Below are positions 50,069 through 58,216 of a DNA stretch of 58,762 bases, one piece after another. A program made the translations under genes and the position numbers. Below the pieces are notes generated by a model that worked only from the letters and a program-made list of their open reading frames with translations, was not told the DNA's origin and ran no database searches. Source of the DNA: Gammaproteobacteria bacterium (lineage in GTDB: Bacteria > Pseudomonadota > Gammaproteobacteria > Steroidobacterales > Steroidobacteraceae); assembly GCA_021323735.1 (NCBI GenBank), contig JAJPKM010000017.1, positions 1-58,762 on the forward strand, written 5' to 3'. Position 1 is the stretch's first letter. Every line of letters begins with the position of its first letter.

Positions 50069-51166
50069 ATGGTTCTCAAAGTGAAGCCTACGGCCGCAGC
50101 CGCGATGCTTGCACTCGTCACGGTGGTGGGGCATGCCGAGAACACGATCGATACGCTTGACCGATATGTGACGTTCGGCGGATTCGGGACGCTGGGCGTC
50201 GTGCATTCCGACTACAGCCAGGCCGATTTCATCGCGAACGTGGTTCAACCCCGCGGCGTGGAATTTCGCAGCTGGAGCGCAACTCCCGACAGTGATTTGG
50301 GTGCTCAAGCCAAAGTCACCCTGACCGACTCCCTGAGCGGAGTGCTTCAAGTTCTCTCGCGCGAGGATGCGAACGGCCAATGGAAACCCACGGTCGAGTG
50401 GGCGAATCTGCAATACCAGGTCTCTGCGGACTTGAAAGTACGGGTTGGTCGCATGGTCTTACCGACTTACCAATACTCCGACACGCAGTACGTGGGATAC
50501 TCATTGCCCTGGGTTCGGATACCCATCGAAATCGCCTACACGGATGCCGGTCTTCACAGCGATGGACTCGACGTGCTCTACCGCGTAAAGACAGGCAGCC
50601 TCACCCAGAATCTGCAGCTTCAATGGGGGCGCACGATGGTGGACTTGCCGGGAGTGGAATTCACCTCCGCCCCGGCAACTGTCGCGGTGTTCAGCGACAC
50701 TCTGCAATACGGCGATGCGAGCTTGCGCCTGGTGTACCAGAAGTACAGCAGCTCGGGAAACCCGTCGGTTCAATTGCGAGTGACCGGTGCAGGGTTGACG
50801 TACGATCCGGGCGCTTGGTTCGTGACCGCGGACAGCAACTACAGCCAAGACAAATTCTTCGGTGATTTATTCGCGTGGTATGTCAGCGCCGGCGTGCGAC
50901 TAGGCCACGTCTCGCCTTACGCAATTTACTCCACCACGCACGCACAAAGTGTAGGCACGTCCGGACTGCGGGCACTGGGCAACGAGCATACCGTGACCGC
51001 AGGCGTCCGCTGGGACTTTGCCAAGAACCTCGACACCAAGCTACAGTTGCAGCAGGTGACCATCGACAGCGTGGATGACCCCGCTTCGTTTGCCGACCTC
51101 AGTCCCCGTGTCCGGGTCGGCGACAAGGCAAACGTACTGAGCTTGACGTTGGACTTCGTATTTTAA
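50069..51166 (+). CDS. Outer-membrane porin-like protein
   Basis: The ATG at 50069 follows AGAGGTTCCC and gives 365 residues. The signal peptide is MVLKVKPTAAAAMLALVTVVGHA. The mature chain alternates short strands, with DRYVTFGGFGTLGVVHSDYSQADF as first strand, GAQAKVTLTDSLSGVLQVLSRE, VEWANLQYQVSADLKVRVGRMVLP and a final strand closing in LSLTLDFVF. The Arg/Gly-rich VGRMVLPTYQYSD after the first third is typical of monomeric or trimeric channels related to DUF-type porins near sensor kinases. Residues 1-23 are removed on export. It should let a small solute into the periplasm, the probable ligand source for the neighbouring sensor. The PstS-like gene follows 12 bp later. Confidence 0.78.
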   Translation: MVLKVKPTAAAAMLALVTVVGHAENTIDTLDRYVTFGGFGTLGVVHSDYSQADFIANVVQPRGVEFRSWSATPDSDLGAQAKVTLTDSLSGVLQVLSREDANGQWKPTVEWANLQYQVSADLKVRVGRMVLPTYQYSDTQYVGYSLPWVRIPIEIAYTDAGLHSDGLDVLYRVKTGSLTQNLQLQWGRTMVDLPGVEFTSAPATVAVFSDTLQYGDASLRLVYQKYSSSGNPSVQLRVTGAGLTYDPGAWFVTADSNYSQDKFFGDLFAWYVSAGVRLGHVSPYAIYSTTHAQSVGTSGLRALGNEHTVTAGVRWDFAKNLDTKLQLQQVTIDSVDDPASFADLSPRVRVGDKANVLSLTLDFVF

Positions 51167-51178
51167 GACCACGCCGCA

Positions 51179-51592
51179 GTGAGCCGTCACATCAGATCCT
51201 TAGCTCTTAGCACCTTGATTTTCACGGCCATGGCCGTCGCCGACGTACGAGCGGAGGAACTCGTGGTCATCGTCAATCGCGCGGCACCACCGCTGAGCAA
51301 GGAACAGATTGCCGATCTTTATCTGGGAAGAACCGATGACTTCACCCCCATCGATCAGGTTGTAGGATCCGAAATCTACGTTGAGTTCTATAAGAAGGTA
51401 ACGGGCCGCGACAGTGCGCAGATCAAGGCCATCTGGTCACGGCTTGTCTTCACCGACCGTGGCGTCGCGCCGAAGCAACTCCCCAATTCGGCGGCAGTGA
51501 AGAAGGCGGTCGCCGCCAATCCGAAATCGGTGGGGTACATCGAGAAGTCCGCCGTAGATTCCTCGATCAAGGTTGTGCTGGCGGTCGATTGA
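51179..51592 (+). CDS. Small PstS-like phosphate-binding-family periplasmic protein
   Basis: GTG start at 51179, 12 bp after the porin stop and without its own clear ribosome binding site, which suggests coupling. 137 residues, much shorter than full PstS. The signal is LALSTLIFTAMAVADVRAEE. The mature chain resembles one lobe of a type-II periplasmic binding protein (VVIVNRAAPPLSKEQIADLYLGRTDDF, SEIYVEFYKKVTGRDSAQIKAIWSRLVFTDRG, KSVGYIEKSAVD). This is a known family of short PBP-like proteins. It probably binds a ligand delivered by the porin and may present it to the dCache sensor kinase encoded divergently. That chain is inference. Confidence 0.8.
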   Translation: MSRHIRSLALSTLIFTAMAVADVRAEELVVIVNRAAPPLSKEQIADLYLGRTDDFTPIDQVVGSEIYVEFYKKVTGRDSAQIKAIWSRLVFTDRGVAPKQLPNSAAVKKAVAANPKSVGYIEKSAVDSSIKVVLAVD

Positions 51593-51600
51593 CCAATCAT

Positions 51601-52758
51601 TCACTCGCCCACTCTCACGCTGACATCCTGGTTTTCCTTCGGCAGATGATCGACCAGGTATTCGTGCATGTCGTTGCGTACGGTTGGCGAGGTTGAAAAC
51701 TGGCTCTCCAGAAAACTATAGATCGCCAGCGTGACGAGGGTATGTTGCCGAGCGGGACGCATGGCGTGGGCAAACTCCGTGGCCTGGCAGGGCGGCGTGG
51801 AAGCCGTTGCATCCACACCGGCGCCACCGATCAGCTCACCGAGCGTGGGCAGGGGCTTGCCGCCGTTGGACTCCTGCGCAGACTTGAGTCCACGCATCAG
51901 TCCCGTACAGCCTAACTTGTCCGGATTGTCGAGCCACCGGAACACCGTGGGCGCCATATCGATGAATCCCACATGGCTGCCCGATTCCAGCGTGACGAGG
52001 ACGGCATTTTTGTCCTCCTTCGGAATCGGTTGCGCGTTTTCACGGTAAGGTACGATGGCATCCGCCGTACCGCCGATATACATGAAGGGAATGCCGTTGC
52101 CTGCGAAAAACTCCGGCGTAAAAAACTGACTCGGCCCCGCCATCGAGACGGCGGCACGGATTCTGGGGTCCTTGCGCTTGGCATCGAACGCCGCCAACTC
52201 CGTGCTCAGTCCGCCCAGCGACAATCCTACGACGGCGATGCGATCGCGGTCGACGCTGCCATGCAATGGGTTATCCGCTTGCTGGCTTCGCGCGAGCATC
52301 TGATCGATGAGGAAGGAAATGTCGCCGGGCTGATTGACGACGTCCGAGATGACCGCACCGCCCGGCGCCGACCCATTGGACAGCGGGAAATCGGCGCTGA
52401 CGGCCACATACCCATGGCTGGCCAGAAATTGCAGAATGTATTGCCCCTCTTTGTATTGGGACATGTAGCCGTGGCTATACACCACCAGCGGAAAAGGAGC
52501 GCCTTGTTTGTCGGCCGGAAACCAGATCCCGCCTTTCAGCTCGCGAACGCCAACGCCCTTGAATTCGCGATTGGCCGCCGTCGATCGGGAAGTATCTGCC
52601 CACCTGATGGATTGATAGGAAACCTCGTGAGGTCCGCGCCGATAGTTCTGTCGGCTGAACGCGCCGGCGGGCCGGTCCAAGGGAGGGTTCAGCACGACAT
52701 AGGCCGCGATGGCCAGCACGCCGAGAATTGACAAAGCGATTTTGAACAGCGGTCTCAT
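51601..52758 (-). CDS. Alpha/beta hydrolase, dienelactone-hydrolase/PAF-acetylhydrolase-like
   Basis: The ATG at 52758 gives 385 residues. An upstream in-frame ATG at 52833 lacks support. An N-terminal hydrophobic segment (FKIALSILGVLAIAAYVVL) anchors or exports the protein. The hydrolase core has FPLVVYSHGYMSQYKEGQY (oxyanion region), ASHGYVAVSADFPL, the nucleophile GLSLGGLSTE, an acid in IGGTADAIVPYR, and catalytic His in LESGSHVGFIDM. Cys in LGCTGLMRG and PPCQATEF may form a disulphide in the cap. It likely hydrolyses an ester or lipid in the envelope. Convergent with the PstS-like gene and divergent from the glycerophosphodiesterase gene. Confidence 0.85.
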   Translation of the reverse strand: MRPLFKIALSILGVLAIAAYVVLNPPLDRPAGAFSRQNYRRGPHEVSYQSIRWADTSRSTAANREFKGVGVRELKGGIWFPADKQGAPFPLVVYSHGYMSQYKEGQYILQFLASHGYVAVSADFPLSNGSAPGGAVISDVVNQPGDISFLIDQMLARSQQADNPLHGSVDRDRIAVVGLSLGGLSTELAAFDAKRKDPRIRAAVSMAGPSQFFTPEFFAGNGIPFMYIGGTADAIVPYRENAQPIPKEDKNAVLVTLESGSHVGFIDMAPTVFRWLDNPDKLGCTGLMRGLKSAQESNGGKPLPTLGELIGGAGVDATASTPPCQATEFAHAMRPARQHTLVTLAIYSFLESQFSTSPTVRNDMHEYLVDHLPKENQDVSVRVGE

Positions 52759-52927
52759 ATTGAATACAGCCGTATATTTGTCGAGTGAGAAGTGTACAAG
52801 AGTCTTAGGTGCAGGGCGCCGTCCATGGTACAAAAATTCAGGTCTCCACCCGTCGCGGCACCGGGGTGCAACCTAAGCGCCATGCAGGCGCGATAGACTT
52901 CGTTCCAAGAAATCTAAAAAAGGCAGT

Positions 52928-54124
52928 ATGAATACCAATTCAATGCGCATGCCGATGGGCCGCCGCTGGTGCGTAAGGGGAGTCGGCGTGGCGCTGGTCT
53001 TGAGCGCCTGCATCGGCCACGCCGGCATGGCGCCGAAGACACTGGACGGCAAGCCGCCCCTGATCATTGGACACCGGGGTTTGCCGGGCCTCTATCCGGA
53101 GGAGGTCATGGCGGGCTATCGGGCGGCGATCGCGGCGGGTACCGATGCGCTCGAACTGGACCTTCAATCTTCGAGCGATGGCGTGCTGTTCGCCTGCCAC
53201 AACGTCTTTCTGAGCGATACGACGGATGTTGCCAGTCATCCGGAATTCGCTTCGCGGCGCAAGTCCCGCATGGTTGATGGCGTGAGCACCGGACCGGACT
53301 GGTACATCAGCGACTTCAGTGCCGCGGAGCTGAAGTCGCTGCGGGTCAAGCAGCCGATTGCCACGCGCAGCAAACAGTATGACGGCTTGTACCCGATGGC
53401 GACGTTTCAGGAGATCATCGATCTGGCCAAGCACACCATGGCCAAGGACCCTGGGCGCAGGATCAACGTCTATCCTGAAACCAAGAATCCCCTTTATCAG
53501 CGGCAGCTGGGTCTGCCGTTGGAGGAGGCGCTGCTGGCCATGCTAGTCAAGGCCGGCTGGAACACCAAAGATTCCCCGGTGTTCGTCCAGTCATTCGATC
53601 CCGCCAGCCTGAAGCTCATGCGTAAGCTCGGTTTGAAAACCAAGGTCGTGCAGTTGATCGACGGGGCGGGCATCGACTATGCCACCGGTGCGATTACCTA
53701 CGAGTCGCCCGATAGTGCAAAGCCTTTCAGCTGGCTGCAAGCCGGCGATGCGCGGACTTTCGCGGCCATGGTCACCCCCGCGGGCCTCGCGGAAATCAAG
53801 ACCTACGCGGATGGCATTGGTCCGTGGAAATTCTATGTATTGCCGGCGCAAGGAGTGGATGCGAAAGGCAGGGCCGTGAGTGCTTTGGATCAGGCCTCGA
53901 ATGCCGCGCCCTCGTCATTGATCGGCGCGGCACACCAGGTGGGCCTGTTCGTTCATCTTTTTACTTTTCGCGACGAAGGCGAGCATTTGACAAAAACTTA
54001 CGGCGGCGATCCGATGGCGGAATACAAGGCGTACTTCGATTTGGGCGTCGACGGCGTGTTCAGCGATTTCTCGGGCACCGGCCGCGCCGCGCTGACGCAG
54101 TGGCTCAAGGCCCACGTGCGGTGA
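52928..54124 (+). CDS. Secreted glycerophosphodiester phosphodiesterase
   Basis: 398 residues with a signal peptide (RGVGVALVLSACIGHAGMAP). The GDPD family is recognised by LIIGHRGLPGLYPEE (catalytic His-Arg-Gly), ALELDLQSSSDGVLFACHN with the metal-binding Glu and Asp and the second catalytic His, and a C-terminal FVHLFTFRDEGEHL and GVDGVFSDFSGTG. It cleaves glycerophosphodiesters into glycerol 3-phosphate and an alcohol, using a divalent metal in the periplasm. With the LCAT-like, patatin-like and phosphoesterase genes elsewhere in the window it adds to a phospholipid-turnover theme. The in-frame Cys of the lipobox-like SAC may allow lipidation. Confidence 0.92.
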   Translation: MNTNSMRMPMGRRWCVRGVGVALVLSACIGHAGMAPKTLDGKPPLIIGHRGLPGLYPEEVMAGYRAAIAAGTDALELDLQSSSDGVLFACHNVFLSDTTDVASHPEFASRRKSRMVDGVSTGPDWYISDFSAAELKSLRVKQPIATRSKQYDGLYPMATFQEIIDLAKHTMAKDPGRRINVYPETKNPLYQRQLGLPLEEALLAMLVKAGWNTKDSPVFVQSFDPASLKLMRKLGLKTKVVQLIDGAGIDYATGAITYESPDSAKPFSWLQAGDARTFAAMVTPAGLAEIKTYADGIGPWKFYVLPAQGVDAKGRAVSALDQASNAAPSSLIGAAHQVGLFVHLFTFRDEGEHLTKTYGGDPMAEYKAYFDLGVDGVFSDFSGTGRAALTQWLKAHVR

Positions 54125-54285
54125 ACCACCTGACGGGCGAGGCTGCCGGTCAGTCACGCCCGATTCGGCGCTGACAATGCTGGGAACGGCCATGGGCATT
54201 GACGGCCGCGGGTGATGCAGGGAATGGCCGTGCCGCTGCAGTAAGCGGTCTGGTGCGGCAGGCGGCGCCCATTGATAATGACTCC

Positions 54286-54912
54286 ATGAAAACCACGACA
54301 CTTGCCTTGGCAGCCGGACTGATATTCACCTATTCGATCTCTCGCGGCGATTCGCCCGGAGTTCACACCCAGAGCCCGGCATACACCGCCGAGGGGCACC
54401 TGATCTTCCCCGCCGACTATCGAAGTTGGATATTCCTGAGCGCCGGTCTCGACATGAACTATTCGGAAGGCGGCATGCAGATGTCGCATCACATGCTGGA
54501 TAATGTGTTCGTCAATCCCGCCGCCTACAAGAGCTTCCTGGCCACCGGCACCTGGCCCGACGGCACCATTCTGGTGAAGGAAAACCGCCGCGCCGAGACT
54601 GAAGGCTCCATCAACAAGAGCGGTCAGTTTGAAACGACCGAGACCATGGGAATCGAAATCCACGTCAAGGATGTGGGACATCTGCCGGACCAGTGGGGGT
54701 TTTTCGCATTTGGCGATTCGCTCAAACCCGCGGCTATCCTTCCCCAGGCCGCCTCATGCTATTCCTGCCACGCCGCGCACGGTGCCGTAGACCGGACGTT
54801 CGTGCAGTTCTATCCGACCTTGTTGCCGATCGCAACCGCGAAGGGCACCCTGTCGGAGGAATATAAGCATGACGAGGCCGCGCGTAAGGCGACGCCCGGT
54901 CACGGCGCCTGA
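54286..54912 (+). CDS. Cytochrome P460-family monoheme protein
   Basis: The ATG at 54286 gives 208 residues. A short signal (TTTLALAAGLIFTYSISR) precedes FPADYRSWIFLSAGLDMNY, the family opening. The central MLDNVFVNPAAYKSFLATGTWPDGTILVKENRRAE precedes the heme site CYSCHAAHGAVDRTFVQFYPTL. P460 cytochromes bind heme through CxxCH and, in some, a Lys cross-link (a candidate is Lys in FLATGTWPDG...ILVKENRR). Members oxidise hydroxylamine to N2O or detoxify nitrogen oxides. Substrate here is inferred only from the family. The gene stands alone between the phosphodiesterase and the convergent MBL-fold gene. Confidence 0.9.
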   Translation: MKTTTLALAAGLIFTYSISRGDSPGVHTQSPAYTAEGHLIFPADYRSWIFLSAGLDMNYSEGGMQMSHHMLDNVFVNPAAYKSFLATGTWPDGTILVKENRRAETEGSINKSGQFETTETMGIEIHVKDVGHLPDQWGFFAFGDSLKPAAILPQAASCYSCHAAHGAVDRTFVQFYPTLLPIATAKGTLSEEYKHDEAARKATPGHGA

Positions 54913-55014
54913 AGTTCGCGCGGTACCGTCCGCGCGTTCGTCGTCTCGATTGCAGCGCTTAGATAGCGACGTAGGCCGGGCAGGGACTGCCGGGCCGCAG
55001 TAACTCCCGCTGAA

Positions 55015-55944
55015 TTACGGCTCCGGCCAGATGGTGAAGTCGCGCAGTGCCATGCGGCGGATCTGGCCGCTCATCCCCTTCAAGGCTTCGTTCAACTCGA
55101 GGAGCTGGGCGCGGCCCAGCTCCAGTGGATGTTCATCGGGTTGGTAGACCGTGCCGATCGCGTAGTCCAAGTACGGTGTCCGGGTTTGCTCGATGTGATT
55201 GCCCAAGACATGGGCAACGATCTTGCCGCGGCTGAAATCCACGAGACGCTGCACGCTGGACGCAAATGCTGCGGCATCGTGGACATACAGCCGCCCGGGG
55301 TACAAGGTGTCTCCGGTAAAAAGGATTGCCGTCTGGCGATCGTAAATCGCGATGGACGAGGGTTCGTGCCCGGGGATGGGAATGATGTCCAGCACTCGTT
55401 GCCCCAGATCGTACGTGGAAGCTTCCACCGGCCAGTTGTGAATGTTGAAAAAGGTTTGAACTGCTCCGGGGTTTGGCGCCACGACCGTCGTGCGTGGCAG
55501 CTTCGCCAGATCGGCATCGCCGGCGATATGATCCCCATGGGCATGAGTGTGGGCGACGATGAGCTCGATGGCATTGCGGCCGTTGCGCCGCAGCCACCCG
55601 TCGATGACCCCTTGGACGACTGGCGCCACATCGGTCTTTCCCGCTCCGGTGTCGAGCAGCAACGCCTTGTCCTTGCCGAAGAGGAGGAACAGAAATGGCT
55701 TTTCGTAATTCGAGCAGCCTGACTCGCGCAGGATGAAGAGATCATCGTTGTAGGCATTGATCTCGAATGCCGGTTTGTCTGCACAGCGAGGCCCGCTCGG
55801 GTGCCAGCTTCGGGGGAGAGTGCCCGCTCTTACACCCGCCCCGTTGGGCTCCGGCGCTTGTGCGCCGGCCGGGCAGATCGTGAGGCACAGGAATGCAGCG
55901 GCAGCGCCACTGCGGAATGACTTCATAGGCTCGAAAGATTTCAT
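55015..55944 (-). CDS. Secreted metallo-beta-lactamase-fold hydrolase
   Basis: 309 residues from ATG 55944, with ATG 55926 an alternative. A signal peptide (SGAAAAFLCLTICPAGAQA) is followed by a metallo-beta-lactamase fold: LLFGKDKALLLDTGAGK, the HxHxDH metal motif in VAHTHAHGDHIAG, ligands in IPIPGHEPSSIAIYD, LFTGDTLYPG, and a late His in HVLGNHIEQ. Two zinc ions would hydrolyse an ester, thioester or similar bond. The sequence is not a class-B antibiotic lactamase by motif order, and its substrate is unknown. Secreted by prediction, divergent from the DUF1330 gene. Confidence 0.9.
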   Translation of the reverse strand: MKSFEPMKSFRSGAAAAFLCLTICPAGAQAPEPNGAGVRAGTLPRSWHPSGPRCADKPAFEINAYNDDLFILRESGCSNYEKPFLFLLFGKDKALLLDTGAGKTDVAPVVQGVIDGWLRRNGRNAIELIVAHTHAHGDHIAGDADLAKLPRTTVVAPNPGAVQTFFNIHNWPVEASTYDLGQRVLDIIPIPGHEPSSIAIYDRQTAILFTGDTLYPGRLYVHDAAAFASSVQRLVDFSRGKIVAHVLGNHIEQTRTPYLDYAIGTVYQPDEHPLELGRAQLLELNEALKGMSGQIRRMALRDFTIWPEP

Positions 55945-56079
55945 GGGATGGCGAGTATACCGACAGAAGCCGTGCGGTAGCAGAGCGCTTCCGCGTTCGG
56001 CTCAGCGTTGTCGAGTACCATGCCCGCAGGCCGCTAGACTTGCTAGGATCCGGTTCTTAACCCTAGCGAGGACGGGACG

Positions 56080-56370
56080 ATGCCCAAGGCGTATTGGATT
56101 GCTCTGTACCGGGAGATTTCTGATCCAGCCAAGCTGGCCGGTTATGCAAAGTTGGCGGGTCCCGCCATTGAAGGCGGTGGCGGACGCTTCCTGGTGCGCG
56201 GAACTCCCGCACAGATATATGAGGCGGGACAGTCGGAACGGACGGTGGTGATCGAGTTCGATTCGGTGGAGCGGGCCATTGCCGTGTACGAGAGCGCGGC
56301 CTATCAACAGGCCCTGGCGGTACTGAAGGGCGGCGCCATACGAGATCTGCGCATCGTGCCCGGCGCCTGA
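56080..56370 (+). CDS. DUF1330 family protein
   Basis: 96 residues, the normal length for DUF1330. The family pattern runs from KAYWIALYREISDPAKLAGYAKLAGPAIEGGGGRFLVRG to TVVIEFDSVERAIAVYESAAYQQAL, with a closing RDLRIVPG. It forms a dimeric ferredoxin-like barrel related to ABM domains, with unknown function, and is usually cytoplasmic. No ribosome binding site stands out; AGCGAGGACGGGACG precedes the ATG. The next gene, DUF817, starts 32 bp later and may be cotranscribed. Confidence 0.9.
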   Translation: MPKAYWIALYREISDPAKLAGYAKLAGPAIEGGGGRFLVRGTPAQIYEAGQSERTVVIEFDSVERAIAVYESAAYQQALAVLKGGAIRDLRIVPGA

Positions 56371-56402
56371 AAGGTACGCCGATTAGTCCGCGGTTCTGAC
56401 CA

Positions 56403-57287
56403 ATGACAAACTCCACGCGCGTGCCCCTCAAGTCCGTTCCGCTATCCCTCGTGGCGCTCGACGGCCATCTCCTTGATTTCGGTCTACGCCCGAAGTTGAC
56501 CGGCATGCGCCGATTCACTGTGGAGTTCTTCTATTTCGGCGTCAAAGAGGCCCGTGCCTGTCTTTTCGTCGCGCTGTTCTTTACGGCGGTTTTCGCACTC
56601 CCGAGAAGCGGGCTTTTCGGGATACCGCGCTACGATGCGCTGTTGATCATCGCGATCGCAATTCAGTCGTGGATGATTTGGGCAAAGCTCGAAACATGGG
56701 ATGAATTGAAGGCTATTTGCCTGTTTCACGTCATTGGTTTCGTGCTTGAAGTTTTCAAGACTTCGGCAGGCGTTCAATCATGGGCCTATCCTGATTTCGC
56801 CTATTCGAAATTATTCGGCGTGCCTTTGTTCTCCGGATTCATGTACGCAGCGGTGGGAAGCTACGTCATTCAGGCATGGCGCCTGCTGGATGTTCGCATT
56901 CGCCATCACCCTCCTTACTGGATGGCAGGGCTCAATGCGCTGGTGATCTACGGTAATTTTTTCACCCACCACTACATCGGCGACTATCGGGGATACATCG
57001 CAGCGTGCACCTTGGGGCTGTACGCGCGCGCATCCGTGGTCTTTAGGCCGCTCGACCGGGATCGAAATATGCCGCTACTGCTGGCGTTTGTGCTGATCGG
57101 ATTTTTCATCTGGCTGGCCGAGAACGTCAGCACATTCTTCAGCGTCTGGAGCTATCCGAACCAGATCGGCGCCTGGGCAGTCGTGCATCTTGGGAAGTGG
57201 AGTTCGTGGTCACTGCTAGTGATTATGACCTTCACCATCGTGGCGAACCTGAAGCATATTAAGGAGCGCATCCATATTCCGCCCTGA
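56403..57287 (+). CDS. DUF817 family membrane protein
   Basis: 294 residues and about seven membrane helices. The DUF817 signature FFYFGVKEARACLFVALFFTAVF opens the membrane part, and ELKAICLFHVIGFVLEVFKTSAGVQSWAYPD, FSGFMYAAVGSYVIQAWRL, GNFFTHHYIGDYRGYI and FFIWLAENVSTFFSVWSYPNQ follow. Such proteins (YoaT-like in Bacillus) are integral inner-membrane proteins of unknown function. The conserved His pair in FTHHYIGD and acidic residues in helices could bind a metal or act in transfer chemistry, which is speculation. Confidence 0.9.
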   Translation: MTNSTRVPLKSVPLSLVALDGHLLDFGLRPKLTGMRRFTVEFFYFGVKEARACLFVALFFTAVFALPRSGLFGIPRYDALLIIAIAIQSWMIWAKLETWDELKAICLFHVIGFVLEVFKTSAGVQSWAYPDFAYSKLFGVPLFSGFMYAAVGSYVIQAWRLLDVRIRHHPPYWMAGLNALVIYGNFFTHHYIGDYRGYIAACTLGLYARASVVFRPLDRDRNMPLLLAFVLIGFFIWLAENVSTFFSVWSYPNQIGAWAVVHLGKWSSWSLLVIMTFTIVANLKHIKERIHIPP

Positions 57288-57485
57288 TGCGAGAGGGCAA
57301 TATTGGTGGCACCACGGGGGCGAAACAGCCATCGAGAGGCATGGGATTGTCTTTCGAAACGGTCTCACGCCCCGCGGCGCCTGTCACTACTGTATTCCTT
57401 TGCGGTCATACTACCAATGAATCTCGGTGCGAATTTGCATGTCAAATCCGTATGGCGGAGGCGAGTGCACGAGATCACGGTTTAG

Positions 57486-57500
57486 CCTGAACTGTTCAGG
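57486..57500. promoter_or_regulatory. 15-bp perfect palindrome between DUF817 and the cytochrome c gene
   Basis: CCTGAA-CTG-TTCAGG. It lies 84 bp past the cytochrome c stop in the minus direction and 199 bp past the DUF817 stop. The 296-bp stretch 57288-57583 has no convincing gene otherwise. The short three-base centre is too tight for a transcription-terminating hairpin loop, so an operator is the more likely reading. Confidence 0.3.
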
Positions 57501-57583
57501 AACGATCGGCACATTCGTGCACGTTTCGTTGTGCATGAATTGTGCAAGCTAGACTGCACGACGAGAGCCCAAGAATGGGTTCG

Positions 57584-58216
57584 TCAATGCTCGCTCTTCG
57601 ACGAGAGATGCGCCAAGTAGTAGGCCAGGTCCGCGATCTCTGCATCCGTCACCGGCTGCAGGACCTCGGACATGGTGCCATCGTACCCGGCACGGGTATT
57701 GTTCTTGTACTCCCGCAGTGTCTTGGCGAGATAGTCCTCCCGCTGACCGGCCAGCCGCGGAATGTTGTCGCGGCCCGAAAAGTCCGCATTGTGACAGGAA
57801 TTGCAATGCTCCTTTTGCGCGAGCACCTGCGCCCGCTGCATGCGATCGATTGCCCCATTCTCCGCCGCTTGCGGCTTCGGCAAGGCGGCGAGGTAATCCG
57901 AGACCGTGCGCAGATCATCGTCGGTGAAGTCCTTGGCCATTTGATTCATGATTTCGGACTTGCGCAATTTCTCCCGAAACATGAACAGTTGAATCAGGGT
58001 ATATGCCGGCTGTTGGGCGCCAAGCGACGGCGTATTCTCGATCCGCGATTGTCCGGTCTCTCCGTGGCATGCAAGACAGGGGACCATGCGCTCCTGGGTG
58101 CTCGCCGCCATGACCGGCGGCGCCGCAAGACCGGCCGCTAACATCAGTGCGGCCCACCCATGCCCGAGCAGGCCGCGGATACCCCATCGATCCATCAACT
58201 CAAGTTGCGACGGCAT
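57584..58216 (-). CDS. Diheme cytochrome c (c4-like)
   Basis: 210 residues. The ATG at 58216 directly follows the stop of the upstream gene (TAA at 58219-58217), so translation is coupled. A signal peptide ([18 protein letters not shown]) leads to two class-I cytochrome domains with CLACH (47-51, in [13 protein letters not shown]) and CNSCH (138-142, in [14 protein letters not shown]). Axial Met candidates are in [16 protein letters not shown] and [16 protein letters not shown], typical of c4 lobes. It carries electrons in the periplasm, probably from the sorbosone-dehydrogenase-type enzyme encoded upstream to a terminal oxidase. Confidence 0.93.
   Translation of the reverse strand: MPSQLELMDRWGIRGLLGHGWAALMLAAGLAAPPVMAASTQERMVPCLACHGETGQSRIENTPSLGAQQPAYTLIQLFMFREKLRKSEIMNQMAKDFTDDDLRTVSDYLAALPKPQAAENGAIDRMQRAQVLAQKEHCNSCHNADFSGRDNIPRLAGQREDYLAKTLREYKNNTRAGYDGTMSEVLQPVTDAEIADLAYYLAHLSSKSEH

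Noticed and set aside
57287-57490. 67-codon frame after the DUF817 gene
   Set aside because: It begins at the stop of DUF817, has no homology I recognise and includes a stretch with poor codon bias.
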